Assembly (NCBI RefSeq): GCF_030445035.2
Contig: NC_080698.1
Coordinates: 6,744,038-6,808,037, forward strand
Direction of reading: 5' to 3'
DNA: 64,000 nt
DNA from: Dasypus novemcinctus
Taxonomy: Eukaryota > Chordata > Mammalia > Cingulata > Dasypodidae
The position numbers were made by a program, and so were the translations under genes. A model generated the notes under the pieces. That model was not told the origin of the DNA and did not search any database. It worked only from the letters and a program-made list of their open reading frames with translations. The first letter of the stretch is position 1, and the number at the start of each line of letters is the position of its first letter. This document shows positions 20,901 through 31,425 of the stretch, piece by piece.

Positions 20901-21299
20901 AACAAAGGTTCCACACTAATGCAAAGTGTCAACAATATAGGGATATAGGGGAATGCAGTATTTTTTACATTTTTTTTTTTGTAAGCTTACATCTTCTTAA
21001 TTAAAATAAAACAAAATTTAAAAAATAGGACATATTTCACAGGTCTGTGTATTGGGCATTTTAATTGAGGTAATCCATGAACATTATTTCATATAGTACC
21101 TAGAACACAGAATCTCTCAATGAATGCTGGCTACTACTATTAAAAAAAAAATACAATTATTTAAAAAGTGCTATCATCAATTGTAACAAATGTTCCAGAC
21201 CAAAGCAAGGTGGTGGTGGTGGTGTGGTATGGGGGAATCCTGTATTTTGTGCATGATTGTTCTGTAAACCCACAACTTTTCTAATAAAACAGAAAAAGG
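17982..21299 (+). mobile_element. Rearranged L1 insertion with target-site duplication
   Basis: AAAACCCTGGCTAG (17968-17981) and AAAACCCTAGCTAG (21300-21313) bracket this block, and the old L1 text continues across it. Inside, a GC-rich 5'UTR-like start (17982-18600) passes directly into the reverse-transcriptase part of ORF2 (from ~18650; catalytic motif decayed to FADN near 19070). ORF1, the endonuclease and the first part of the RT are absent. ORF2 continues to its C-terminus (~20690) with stops, then a 3'UTR to ~21010. A short MIR-like piece (21040-21140) and a second L1-type 3' end (21160-21299) follow. A SINE interrupts it at 19266-19710. Confidence 0.75.
19266..19710 (+). mobile_element. 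Full-length xenarthran (DAS-type) SINE
   Basis: The head (CTCAATGGATAGAGCATC; B box GGTTCAAACCC), long body and AAATAAATAAAAATAAATC tail are all present. The target duplication ACAATAGCCACTAATAG (19249-19265) and ACAATAGCAACTAATAG (19711-19727) differs at one base. Confidence 0.93.
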
Positions 21300-21313
21300 A
21301 AAACCCTAGCTAG

Positions 21314-22030
21314 ACTGATAGAGAACAAAAAGAGAGGGAACACATATTGTCTAATAACAGGTATGAAAGAAAGGTTATTACTACAGCTGTTATGGACATT
21401 AAAAGAATAGCAAAAGAAAAATAATTTTATGTTAATGAATTCAACAACTTAAATGAAATAGACAAATTTCTTTGAAAATTCAACCTATCAAAACTGATGT
21501 AAGAGCATACAGAAAATCCTACATTGATTAGAGAAGTCGAATTAACTATAAAAATCTTTCCCACCAAAAAAATTCCAGAAACAGATGATTTTTCTAGCAA
21601 TTACATCAAATATTTAAGGAGGAATTAACACCAATCTTAAACAAACTATTTCTGAAATAGAGGATGGAATACTTACAACTTGTTTTCTGAGGCCAGCGTT
21701 ACCCCGATACCAAAACCAGACAAACACATTACAACAAAAGGAACCTCCAGACCGATATTCCTCATGACCAAAGTCACAAAAATCACTATCAAAATATTGG
21801 CAGGTCAAATCCAGCAAAATATTAAAAAAAGGAAAATGTATCATGGCTAAGTGTGGTTTATCCCGGAAATGTGAGCTTGGTTTGATATTGGACCATCAGT
21901 CAATTTAAGGGACCATGATAATGGAATAAAGAGAAAAACCGTACAGTCTTTTCAATAAATGTGAGAATACCTTTGACAGAATTCAACACCCGTTCATGGT
22001 ACAAGCTCTCAGAAAACCAGAAATAAAAGG
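21314..22030 (+). mobile_element. Old L1 ORF2 segment (reverse transcriptase region)
   Basis: Continues the L1ME after the 3.3-kb insertion (ACTGATAGAGAACAAAAAGA; ACCCCGATACCAAAACCAGA), ending near 22030. No open frame remains. Confidence 0.75.
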
Positions 22031-22339
22031 GATTTGGGGCATCTGTGAAAACTTGGTACTTCTCTGTTGGTTATTCATTCGTTTAATCAAAATTCCAGAG
22101 GTACTCCTGTTCTGGGCTGCAAGGCTCTGCGATGTAAGAGAGGGTGACGTCTCCCAGACCTCTCCAAGTACATTCCAAGGGTCTGATCTCCTCTGACCTC
22201 CCCTTTCTGCCCTCTCCTCCTCACCTCCATCTCCCACCTCAACTCTAAAGAATGCGTTTGGTTTTCCCACAGTATAATTTAGATTGAGAAACACAGTTCT
22301 AAACCACCAATAATAATCAGACCTAAACAAAGGTCTGTG

Positions 22340-22420
22340 ATCAAATAGACCCCTTCACTTCCTTCAGCAGGAGGAGAAAAAAATACCAGAACTGTGGGAT
22401 AAGTCAGTTCCATTTGACGT
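22340..22420. promoter_or_regulatory. PU.1/IRF-like composite site in a repeat-poor island
   Basis: CCCTTCACTTCC (22352-22363) reads GGAAGTGAAGGG on the minus strand, one base from the ETS-IRF composite GGAAGTGAAA. It lies ~0.3 kb from the ISRE at 22693. This is a motif match only. Confidence 0.35.
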
Positions 22421-22429
22421 TGGGTTCAC

Positions 22430-22590
22430 CGAGCAGCAGCCTTAGCAGCGCTTGGAGCTTGTTAGAAACGCAGACTGTTGGACCACACCTACTGACTGAG
22501 AACCTCTGGGGTGAGACTCAGGAGTCTGTGTCTTTACAAGCTCCCCAGCTGGTTCTAATGCCCACCCCAGTTTAAAAACGCCTGGTACAG
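22430..22590 (+). repeat. MER5A-like DNA transposon
   Basis: GAGCTTGTTAGAAACGCAGA at the start and GCTCCCCAGCTGGTTCTAAT with CCCACCCCAGTTTAAAAACG at the end form the MER5A inverted halves. Confidence 0.75.
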
Positions 22591-22623
22591 ACTTAAAGTT
22601 TAAATACGTTTAAAGGAACTTAC

Positions 22624-22665
22624 CTGAATCTACACCTCTTGACACGCGTCTTGAAGCAGAAATGG
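22624..22665 (-). other. XCR1: Candidate XCR1 noncoding leader exon
   Basis: The minus strand has a perfect 5' splice donor, CAG|GTAAGTT (plus 22626-22617), with the exon's last base at 22624. Joined to the acceptor at 14414 it would give an 8,210-bp intron, of which 3.3 kb is the L1 insertion. A TATAAT-like box (minus strand, 22687-22682 region) lies upstream. The exon start is a guess. No transcript evidence is available here. Confidence 0.4.
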
Positions 22666-22692
22666 GGTTTCTCTGTTCCACATTATACTAAG

Positions 22693-22713
22693 GAAACTGA
22701 AACACCTGACTCG
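22693..22713 (+). promoter_or_regulatory. ISRE next to an AP-1-like half site
   Basis: GAAACTGAAAC (22693-22703) is an exact interferon-stimulated response element core (GAAANNGAAA). Four bases later TGACTCG (22707-22713) is one base from an AP-1 site. XCR1 expression in cDC1 cells depends on IRF8 and BATF3 in mouse, so the position just upstream of the candidate leader exon fits. Confidence 0.45.
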
Positions 22714-22719
22714 CCCAGA

Positions 22720-23050
22720 AGCCTGGGAAGGTGGGGGAAGACTTGTGAGGCGTCTCAGAGGGAGACAGGGGGTCTCCCTCACCTCCTCCCCTCTCAACAA
22801 CATCATGGCTTCCTGGCTTGAACCACCCCTTCTCCCCGCTCAACACCCTGTGTTAGAACCTGGCCACCTCAGTGGTCACACAGAGAAGAGCTGGTAACCC
22901 AGACTGTCTCCACAGGTAGGTGGGGTCTTGTGAGCCTCTGGGTCCCACCAAGCAGAGATTCAGGTAATTTTGGAATTGGAAGGGATCCTGAAGGATGGTG
23001 TAATATGAAAAAGGGTGCATTTTGATTCTACCGAAAATTTTATTTGTTCA
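22720..23050. other. Repeat-poor island, candidate XCR1 upstream promoter
   Basis: C-rich unique DNA (CTCCCCTCTCAACAACATCA and neighbours) without a named repeat or frame. It is the upstream side of the candidate XCR1 leader exon. Confidence 0.4.
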
Positions 23051-23059
23051 ATGTACCAG

Positions 23060-24495
23060 CTATATAGGATTTTTACTTTTTTAAAGTGAGATAAAATTCA
23101 GTTGTCCCAGCACCCTTTGTTGAGAAGACTCTCCTTTCCCCACTGTATCTTGGTACTCTTGTCAAAAATCAATTGACAATAATGTGAAGGTTTTACTGTC
23201 GTCTCTCAATTCTCTTCACTAACTAACATGTCTCTCATTATGCCAATACCATACTGTCTTGATTACTGTAGCTTTGTAGTAAGTTTTGAAATCAGGAAGC
23301 ACGAGTCCTCCAACTTTCTTCTTTTTCTAGAATGCTTTGGCTATTAGAAATGCTATTATAAATGGAATTGCTTAGTTATTTTCATATTTGGATAGCTCGC
23401 TGCTAGAGTATGTAACTGCAACTGATTTTTGCTTATTGGTCTTATATCCTGCATCTTTTCTAAACTCACATATTGGCTCTAATAATTTTTTTTTTTGCAT
23501 TTTGTTGATCTTTCCAAAGAAACAATTTTTGGTTTTGTTGATTCTCTCTAATTGCTTTTCTGTTCTTTATTTCATTTATCTGCACTCTAATTCTTTTTAT
23601 TTGTTTCCTAATGTTTGCTTTTGGTTTAGCTTTTTCTTCTGTTCCCATTTTCTTGGAAGGTTCTGTTATTGATTTGAAATATTTCTCCCTTTGTTATGTA
23701 GGCATATGCAGCTATACATTTCCCTCTGAGCACTGCTTTTGCTGCATCCCACAAGTTTTGGTGTTTTGTTTTCATTTCATTTATCTCAAAGTATTTTCTA
23801 ATTTCTCTTGTGATTTCTTTCTTGACCCATTGGTTATTTGGCAGAATGCTGTTAAATTTCCACATATTTGTGAATTTTCCAAATTTCCTTCTGTTGCTGA
23901 TTCCTAATTTAATTCCATTGCAGTCAGAGAAGGCAACTTGTATGATTTCAATCATTTTGAATGTTTGTGACCCAACATATTTATGGTATATCCTGGAAAA
24001 TGATCCATGAGCACCTAAGAATCTGTATTTTTCTCAAGTGAAGTTGACCATTCTATAGATGTCTACTCAGTTTACTTGATTGATAGTGTTGTTCAAGTCT
24101 TTTATTTCCTTACTAATTTTCTGTCTAGCTGATCTATCCATTATTGTAAATGAGATATTGAATTCTCCAACTATTACTTTGAACTGTCTCCTTCTCCCCA
24201 CAATTGTCAGTTTTTGCTTCATGTATTTTGGGGTTCTGTTGTTAGTTGCATATACGTTTATAACTATTATAACTTCCTAATGGATGAACCTTTTAATATT
24301 GAAAAATGTCCTTGTTTGTCTCATAAATATTTTTGTCTCAAATTCTACTTTCTCTAATATTTTTATAGCCACTCCAAATTTCTTTTGGCTACTATTGCAA
24401 AGAACAACTTTTACCATTCTTTCATTTTCTACTTATTTGTGTCTTTAAATATAAAGTGAATCTCTTGGAGACAATATAATTATATATATTTTTTC
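23060..24495 (-). mobile_element. Old L1 ORF2 fragment, antisense
   Basis: The plus strand reads as reverse L1 ORF2: AAGCACGAGTCCTCCAACTT, then CATCCCACAAGTTTTGGTGT and GAGATATTGAATTCTCCAAC. It covers C-terminal and then endonuclease/RT regions with an internal deletion near 23390. Stops are frequent. Confidence 0.75.
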
Positions 24496-24505
24496 CCTTT
24501 ATTTT

Positions 24506-24878
24506 CTTTTTTAAGATTTATTTTATTTATATATTTCTCCCCCCCCCACCTTTGTTTGTGCTTCCTGCCTGCTCTCTGTGTCTGTTCATTGTGTGCTCTC
24601 TGTCTGCTCATCTTCTTTTTAGGAGTCAATGGGAACTAAACCCAGGATCTCCCATGTGAGCAGGAGATGCTCAATTGCTTGAGCCACCTCAGCTCCCTGC
24701 TTGTTGTGTCTCTTTTTGTGTTTCCTCATTTTGTCTCCTCAGCGCATTATCTTGCCATGCCAGCCTGTCATGTCAGTCACTGTCTTTCTAGTCTTCTTTA
24801 GGAGGCACTGGAAACTGAACCCAGGACTTCCCATGTGGTAGGCAGGTGCCCAAGAGCTTGAGCCACATCTGAGTCCCT
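24506..24878 (-). mobile_element. Dimeric xenarthran SINE, antisense
   Basis: Two reverse tRNA-like heads (CTTGAGCCACCTCAGC near 24680 and CTTGAGCCACATCTGAG near 24858) in one element, with a C9 run near 24539. The direct repeat CCTTTATTTT (24496-24505, 24879-24888) brackets it. Confidence 0.85.
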
Positions 24879-24888
24879 CCTTTATTTT

Positions 24889-25495
24889 TAAAGAAACTTT
24901 AGATTATATGAATGTAACATGGAAAATAAAGGGGATTCCCATATACCGCACCCTTCCCTTTCCCACACTTTTCCCCATTAACAACATTAACAACAGTAGG
25001 ATGTCTGTAGTTTACTTATGGTTTACACTTTGTACTGCACAATTTTCTAGGTTTTGACAAAATGTATAATGGCCTATATCCATCACTGAAATATGCAGAA
25101 CAATTCCGATGTCCCCAAAATGCCCATTTACACCTATTTTCCTTCTATGTCTCCTCAGATGACCACTGGTGACCACTGTTTTTGTATTAATGTTACATGT
25201 TCTTTCATTGCTAGAATAATAATATGTCTACTTTGGTCTATAGTTGCATTCCTCCCCCTTACGTTTGTTCATTCCTCACACGTGAGGATTTGGGGATGGT
25301 GATGCCCCCTCTGCTTCCAGTTGGGAGGGGGTTTAGATCCCATGGGACAGGGATGGAACTGTCTTGCTTGCAGTTGTAGATACTCTTTGTTTTTAGGGAT
25401 GGGCATTGTCCATCACCCTCCTTTCGTTAGTTGTCCCGGGTGAGCCCAAGGAACTGGCGAGTAGGTGTTGGCTGCAGCTCTGTGATTGTATCCTT
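24889..25495 (-). mobile_element. Xenarthran-type retroposon copy, antisense
   Basis: Read on the minus strand it matches the plus-strand sequence at 46480-47120: CTACAACTGCAAGCAAGA, GGGATCTAAACCCC, and near the end GGTATATGGGAA followed by ATGTTACATT. The two copies are the same dispersed family in opposite orientation. No name is known to me. Confidence 0.6.
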
Positions 25496-25880
25496 TTTAA
25501 AATTATTGTTTCTGCCACTCTCTCCCTGTAATTGGAGAGTTTAATCCTCACTCATAAGGAAGGACTATCTTCTGCCATTTTGCTATTTGTTTTCCATATG
25601 ATTTATATATATTTTTAAAGTTAGAGAATTTGTAGAAGTCATGCATAAAATACAGAGTTCCCATATTCCTCAATTCCTCATTACTGGCTTCTTTTGTTTT
25701 AAATAGATGTTTTCTGTGTACTATTTACTTTGAGGTAATTATTTATTGGATAGTAGTATTTTAGTGATAAGCAGTATTTGATTCCTTTGTCTTGTTTTTA
25801 CAGAAAAAAAAAATCATGCAGAAAATGGAGTTCCCATATTACCTACCTCACACACACTGTTGAACTATTTTTAACCCTTT
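25496..25880 (-). mobile_element. Old L1 fragment, antisense
   Basis: CTGCCATTTTGCTATTTGTT and the following T-rich text match reverse old L1 sequence. A10 at 25805-25814 precedes a repeat of the phrase 'gagttcccatatt'. Confidence 0.5.
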
Positions 25881-25884
25881 GCCC

Positions 25885-26002
25885 CCAGCGCGGCCCCTCA
25901 CTTAGACCAGACCCCTGGAAGGCTGGCGCGCTGCACCGCACCAGTCCTCGCTCAGCCTCGAGGTGCGCAGAGGCGTCCCTGCAGGTACTGGCTCCGCAGC
26001 TT
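25885..26002. other. Isolated CpG-rich patch between L1 fragments
   Basis: About 10 CpGs in ~118 bases (CAGCGCGGCCCC, GGCTGGCGCGCTGCACCGCA, CCTCGAGGTGCGCAGAGGCG), surrounded by AT-rich L1 sequence. No gene or named repeat explains it. It may be part of an unclassified element or a short promoter-like remnant. Confidence 0.5.
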
Positions 26003-26009
26003 CAGCCTC

Positions 26010-26760
26010 AGGTGTGTTGATCTACACTCTCTGTGTGCATTTGTCTCTCCAGTTTTGGGGGAGAGCACTGGGTCCTATGACTTCGATTCTCTGATAGAGC
26101 TAAGAAAAGTTGTTGATTTTCACTTTGTTCGACTTTTTTTCTTATTGGAGGGTGGGAATGGCAACTTCAAAGTTCTTTACATGTCGGAGCTGAAACTGGA
26201 AACGCTTCCACAGCTAACATTTTAAGCCATATGTTTCCAGGTGTTTTCTAGTTTTGCACTAGCTTATACACATTTTCATAAATTCACATGCACATAAATG
26301 CATCGTGTTTACTACAACACTGGAATCTTTACCACACATATTGACTCAACTTTTGTTTTCCCATTAAACAAAATGGGATGGACATCTTTCCAAGCCAAAG
26401 TATGGATTGTTGGGTCACGGAGTATTTGAGTGGTACATTTTGATAGCTATTGCCTGATTATCCCCTAAAAATGGTTGTACTGGTTTACATTCCCACAGCA
26501 GTGTACAATAGTGCCCATTTCTACATATCTGGTCAAAATTTGATGTTATCAAGTTTTAAAGTCTTCATAATTTTGAAAGGAGACTAGTAGCATCATGTTG
26601 CTTTGGTTCAAATATTACATTATTTTGATGTTGGGCATTTTCCCACAGAATTATTGGCCATTGGTGTGTGTTTCTGTATGTAATTGCTCTTTGCAATGCG
26701 AGCTATTATTGAGAAGATTCATACAGCAAGTGTGCAACAAATGTTGATTCCCTAAAAATG
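26010..26760 (-). mobile_element. Old L1M fragments, antisense
   Basis: CTTTACATGTCGGAGCTGAA and, further on, GGACATCTTTCCAAGCCAAA with GGTTTACATTCCCACAGCAG follow reverse L1M 3'UTR text. Confidence 0.6.
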
Positions 26761-27435
26761 AAGACATAACCTGAAACTGAAGTTTTCACACTTCCTCATA
26801 CTCGGTTTCAATGTAAAAAAAAAAACCCATATTCTTGCTTTAAGGAGAAAGTTCTACAACACAGGTCAGACTGGGCAAAGGAGGAACTTAGATTTAGCCA
26901 CAGGCAGATTGGACATCCAGAGGTGGAAGTCCAGTCCAGCGGGCACCTCAGTGTGGACAGGGGCCCCATTACCTGCAGTTAGGCTTCGTAACCCATCTGC
27001 GAGGAAGTGGGATTCAGGGCAGAGACCAGGTCTCAGAGGTCTTTGACACCAGCACAAGTGGAAATCTGGGCAGGATTTATTTATGTTAACACAAGAACTG
27101 CTGGCTCTAGATCCCCAAGGCCTCATGGCCTAGCTGGACCACGTCCAGCAGTGTGGTTCTAGAGAAGCCTCAGCCAAAATGTACTGGGCACATGGGACCG
27201 TCACATCACAGGTCTTGACCCATTGGGTGCTTTTGGAGATGACATCCTGGCATCATCATTTCAGTGATGAGTGCCAGCCTTGGTGGCTGCGCACGGATAA
27301 GAAGGAAGACCCCACAGCCATGCTGAGGACGATGATGGGGCCTCTTCAGGCTCACCTGTAATTAACTAGGTCCCAGCGGGATGGGTGCAAAGGGACCCAG
27401 GAGATGTGCTCCAAAATAACTTCATGATTTTTCAA
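26761..27435. other. Unassigned DNA, no gene seen
   Basis: No family recognised. The region immediately precedes the plus-strand retroviral pol fragment and could include decayed parts of the same provirus, but nothing visible proves that. Confidence 0.35.
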
Positions 27436-27439
27436 ATTT

Positions 27440-28860
27440 ATGTAGACAGAAATATGGGGAAAATGTGCGGGAATGGATATTAAGTGTGTGGGACAATGGT
27501 GGAAGGAATGTAAAACTGGACCAGGAATTCAACGCTGCTGCTCAAGGGATTAGAAGAACTGCCCCAAGACAAAAGATAGATAGGCAGTCTACTAAATCAT
27601 TGCCTTCTCTTGTCCGGGCCCCTACTCCAAATAGCAACTTTTCATTCATTCCGTCAATGGCTGGAGAAGCACACCCAAATAAGGAATGTATTTCCTTCAA
27701 AATCCAAAGAGGCCCACTAGGTGCTGTGCCTCTCGTTTGGTTGTAGGAGAGGCCAGATTTAACAACTTATCTTTAGCCTTGGAAGAGATAGCTCAGCATG
27801 TCCCACTGGCTCATTATACTGATGATATCATGCCGATTGGACCTAGTGAGCAAGAAGTAGCAACTACTCTAGACTTATTGGTAAGGCATTAGCATGAGAG
27901 AAGATGGGAGATAAATCTAACAAAAATACAGGGGACTTTCAACTCAGTGAAGGTGTCCAGTGGTATGGGAAAAGAGAAGGCTGTGCAGTAGGTCCAGCCG
28001 ATGTACAAGCTGCTCTGCCACTTGGGCCATATGATCCACTAGATCCAGTGGTGATTGACATATCAGTGGCAGATAAAAATGCTCTTTGGAGCCTTAGTCA
28101 GGCTGCTATAGGTGAAGCATAACACAGACCCTTAGAATTTTGGAGCAAGGCCCTGTTCTCCTCTGCAAATAATTACTTTCCTTTTGAGAACAGCTTTTGG
28201 CCTGCTACTGGAACTTATAGGAACTAAACTCTTAATTATGGGCCACCAGGTGTCCATGTGACCTGAGCTACCTGTCATGACCTGGGTGTTATCTGGCCCA
28301 CCAAGCTATGAAGTTGGGCATGCACAGCAGCACTCCGTCATCAAATGGAAATGGTGTGCACGAGATAGGGCTTGAGTGGGCCCTGGGGCACAAGGACGTT
28401 GCGTAAGGAAGTGGCTCCAATGCCCATGGCCCCCACTTCTACATTACCTCCTCTCTCCTAGCCCACACAAGGGCCTTGTGGGGAGTTCTCTCCCATCAGT
28501 GGCCTGAGGAAGAGAAAGCTGGGCCTGGCTTGCAGATGGCTCTGTGTGACACCCAAAAGCAGACAGCAGCACTGTGGCCCTGTCTGGCACACCCCTGAGG
28601 ACAGTGGTGCAGGGACATCCTCCGAGGGAGCAGAACTTGGGCACCACACTGGTTGTTCATTCTGCTTGGAAGGAGAAACGGGCACCCAGACTCTCCGTCC
28701 CACGCAGACAGCCATCGGATTCGGTTCCCAGATCCCAGCCTGTGCACCACCAATCGGCTAGTTGATTCGGAAAGTCTTAGTTCCCTGATTTTCACCTTAA
28801 TGGACAGTGAGCGAGGGGCTCTCACTGGTACTTCTGTGTAACATGCAGCTTACATAGTCC
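27440..28860 (+). pseudogene. Endogenous retrovirus pol fragment (RT to RNase H), broken
   Basis: Plus-strand frames at 27686-27892 and 27904-28122 translate to retroviral reverse transcriptase. The YTDD catalytic box is at 27815-27826, followed in the next frame by the RT connection and RNase H (an FWSKAL segment near 28138). Frameshifts and stops separate the parts. Traces of pol continue to ~28860. There is no gag, env or paired LTR nearby. It is a dead remnant and cannot make an enzyme. Confidence 0.7.
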
Positions 28861-29009
28861 AGTTACCACTTCTTCAGAAAAAAGAGGAAAGGATGTGTGG
28901 CTTTCACTTCCACTTGGCTGAGGCCTGCCCACCCATGACCAATGTTCCCTCTGAGGTTTTATTTTGATTTTTTTTTAGGAGGGGTGCAACTTTGTTGAGA
29001 TGTCTAAGT

Positions 29010-29625
29010 CAAGATTCTCTAGAGAACCAGAACAAGTAGGATATATATCTTTGTATCTATATATATCTTACTGTACTTACATATATCTTACTATATATAA
29101 TATCATATACTATACTACTAAGTAGTATACTAAATATATATATATGAGATTTATTGCAGGGAATTGGCTTGTGTGATAGTAGGAGTTAGCTAGGCAAGTC
29201 CAAAATTCCTGGAGCAGCCTGTCAGGAGGGTAGGCTGGCAACTCTCAGGCAGGAGCTGATGCTGCAGTCCACAGGTGGAATTTTTTCTTGCTTGGTTTTG
29301 CTCTCAAGGCCTTTCCAATGACAGGACCAGGCCATGGGCTGATCGAGGCCTACCTCTTTCACTTCAGGTCACTGTATGTGTTAATCTCCTCTGCAATGCC
29401 TGGGTTGGGGTCTTCTTGAATTACGGGGTTCTCTAGCCTTGCAAGCTGACATACACAGCTGACCATCACAGGCCACTCTTTGGCAATTTGGCACCCATAC
29501 CCATCTTCTGAAACACTACCCAGTCTCCAAATAAAGAAAATAACAGTCACGTTTCTGCCTAACATGATAAAAATATCTTGCATCCAGCCCAAAAGTGCAC
29601 TAACCCTTTCTCCAGAACAGGATTC
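29010..29625 (-). repeat. Old LTR-like repeat, antisense, with AT-rich satellite
   Basis: TCTCTAGAGAACCAGAACAA starts a well-known mammalian repeat type in reverse, then a TA-rich low-complexity part (29036-29146), then TTTATTGCAGGGAATTGGCT. A related element occurs at 60640-61090. The family is not named. Confidence 0.5.
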
Positions 29626-29839
29626 CAAGTCCTTGGGTGATGTTTGCTTTTCTCCTTGACATCCTGTAACTTAAAAACTGTGATGCAAAGTTGATTGTTA
29701 ATACATCTTATGTTAGATGGTAAGGGGATAAAGTGTGAAGAAAATAAAAAATACATGCATAATATACATACAAACATATTCATAATAAAAAAGGAAGAAA
29801 TACTCATAACAATTCCATTCGTTTGCACAGCTGGTCACG

Positions 29840-31115
29840 TGGTCATAGCTGGTATTTTTAACTACCTTCCACTACCCACTCCGTATCTCCTTTGTCCTCC
29901 TCAAGCACCTCAACTGGTTGTACTGGGCCTGATGGGTGGCCAAACCTTCATTCCTGAAGAGTCTGGGCTGTTGGCAGCTCTGCCTGCATTGGGTTGCTGT
30001 AGTTTTCCATAAACCCTAATCACAGGGCATAGTGGTACAAAGAGATACCCTAATGGATCTCCTGTATTCTAGACATGCTCTTTCTTATTTCCATTGTGTA
30101 GTAGCATCCCAAGTTCTCCTTGGTAATCAGGATCAGTCATCCCAGCCAGTAATTCCCTTCTTGGCCTGTTGATTTAGAGGCATAAGGAGCTCAAAGTGGC
30201 CAGGTAGAAGCCTTACATTCCATTGTTGTGCCTCCTGGTAGAAGCATTCTTTCCTTTGAAACAGTCTATTAGACTAGCAGAGCTTAAAGGTTGTGGGTAC
30301 AGGAAGCAAACATTTTGCTAGTGGATTAGTAAGGGTAATAGTGGGTGGTGCCATTCCCATATCTACCCCTTTATTCCTGGACCATATATCTGGCTATGGG
30401 AGAAACACCACCATACATTAGAGCATATACAGTCTCTTGGAGAACATTGTCCCACCTTCCAAGGTATTCACTTAGTGGCCATGGTAACTGAGTCTTCCAA
30501 AGGCCATTCTACTGTTCTCTCAAGTCAGTATAATGGGAAACAGGGAAAGACTAGTAAATTCCGTGAGCATGGAGTCCCTGCCACACTTAAGTTAGTGTCT
30601 GTGCTGTAAAGTTAGTTTCTTGATTAGAAGCAATGCTTCTAATGCTTCGTGATGGTAGACAAGGCATTCTGTAAGCCCATGGGTGGTAATTTTAGTAGAC
30701 ACTCTGAAAGCAGAGAAAACAAATCCATTTTCAGAGTAAGTGTCTATTCCAATAAGAGCAAAGTTCTACCTCTTCCACAATGGAGGTAATACAATGTCAT
30801 CAATCTGTCACCTTGTAGTTGGCTAAGCACCCTGGTGTATGGCTGACTGGCCACTCAGCAATGGCTGTAACAGGTTGGCCTTGGTGAGTAGAACATGTCA
30901 CTGAGCCAGTATATAACCTCCATCCCTGACCCCATGGCCACTCTGTTGATGAGCCCATTGGACAATGACAGGAGTGGCTGGGGAAAGAGGCTGACTGATA
31001 ACCATAGAATGGGTCATCAGATCTACTTGATAATTAAAATCCTCCTCTACTAAAGTTACCCTTTCATGAGCATTCACAGGGGAATTCCCCTGCAACCCTG
31101 CAGTATGCCCCCCCT
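29840..31115 (-). pseudogene. Endogenous retrovirus pol fragment (integrase end), broken
   Basis: The minus-strand frame at 31152-30898 includes VQWAHQQSGHGVRDGG, typical of the zinc-binding N-terminal part of a retroviral integrase (the H-x-H part). Further minus-strand text down to 29840 continues as decayed pol, with stops. It is opposite in strand to the pol fragment at 27440, so the two are either different insertions or a rearranged provirus. Confidence 0.6.
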
Positions 31116-31119
31116 CTTT

Positions 31120-31425
31120 TAACAGTCTTATTGAGATATATTCATATACCATTCAATCCATCCAAAGTGTACAACTGATGACTTTTAGCATAATCACAGT
31201 GTTGTACATTCATCACCACAAACATTCTAGAACAATTTCATTACTCCAAAAAGAAAAACTCCATACCCCTCTCAATCCCTCTATCCTTCCCCAACTATAC
31301 ATAACCACTAATTTAATTCCATCTTTATAAATTGATTTATATTTATATTTTATATAAATAGAATCATACAATATGTAGTACTTTGTGTCTGGTTTCTTTC
31401 ACTTAGCATAAAGTGTTTCGGTTTT
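31120..31425 (-). mobile_element. Old L1M 3'UTR, antisense
   Basis: CTTATTGAGATATATTCATA, TAGAATCATACAATATGTAG and TTTCTTTCACTTAGCATAA follow the reverse L1M 3'UTR. Confidence 0.75.

Noticed and set aside
27686..28122. Functional retroviral polymerase
   Set aside because: The frames are short, shifted against each other and lack the rest of pol, gag, env and LTRs; only a dead remnant is supported.
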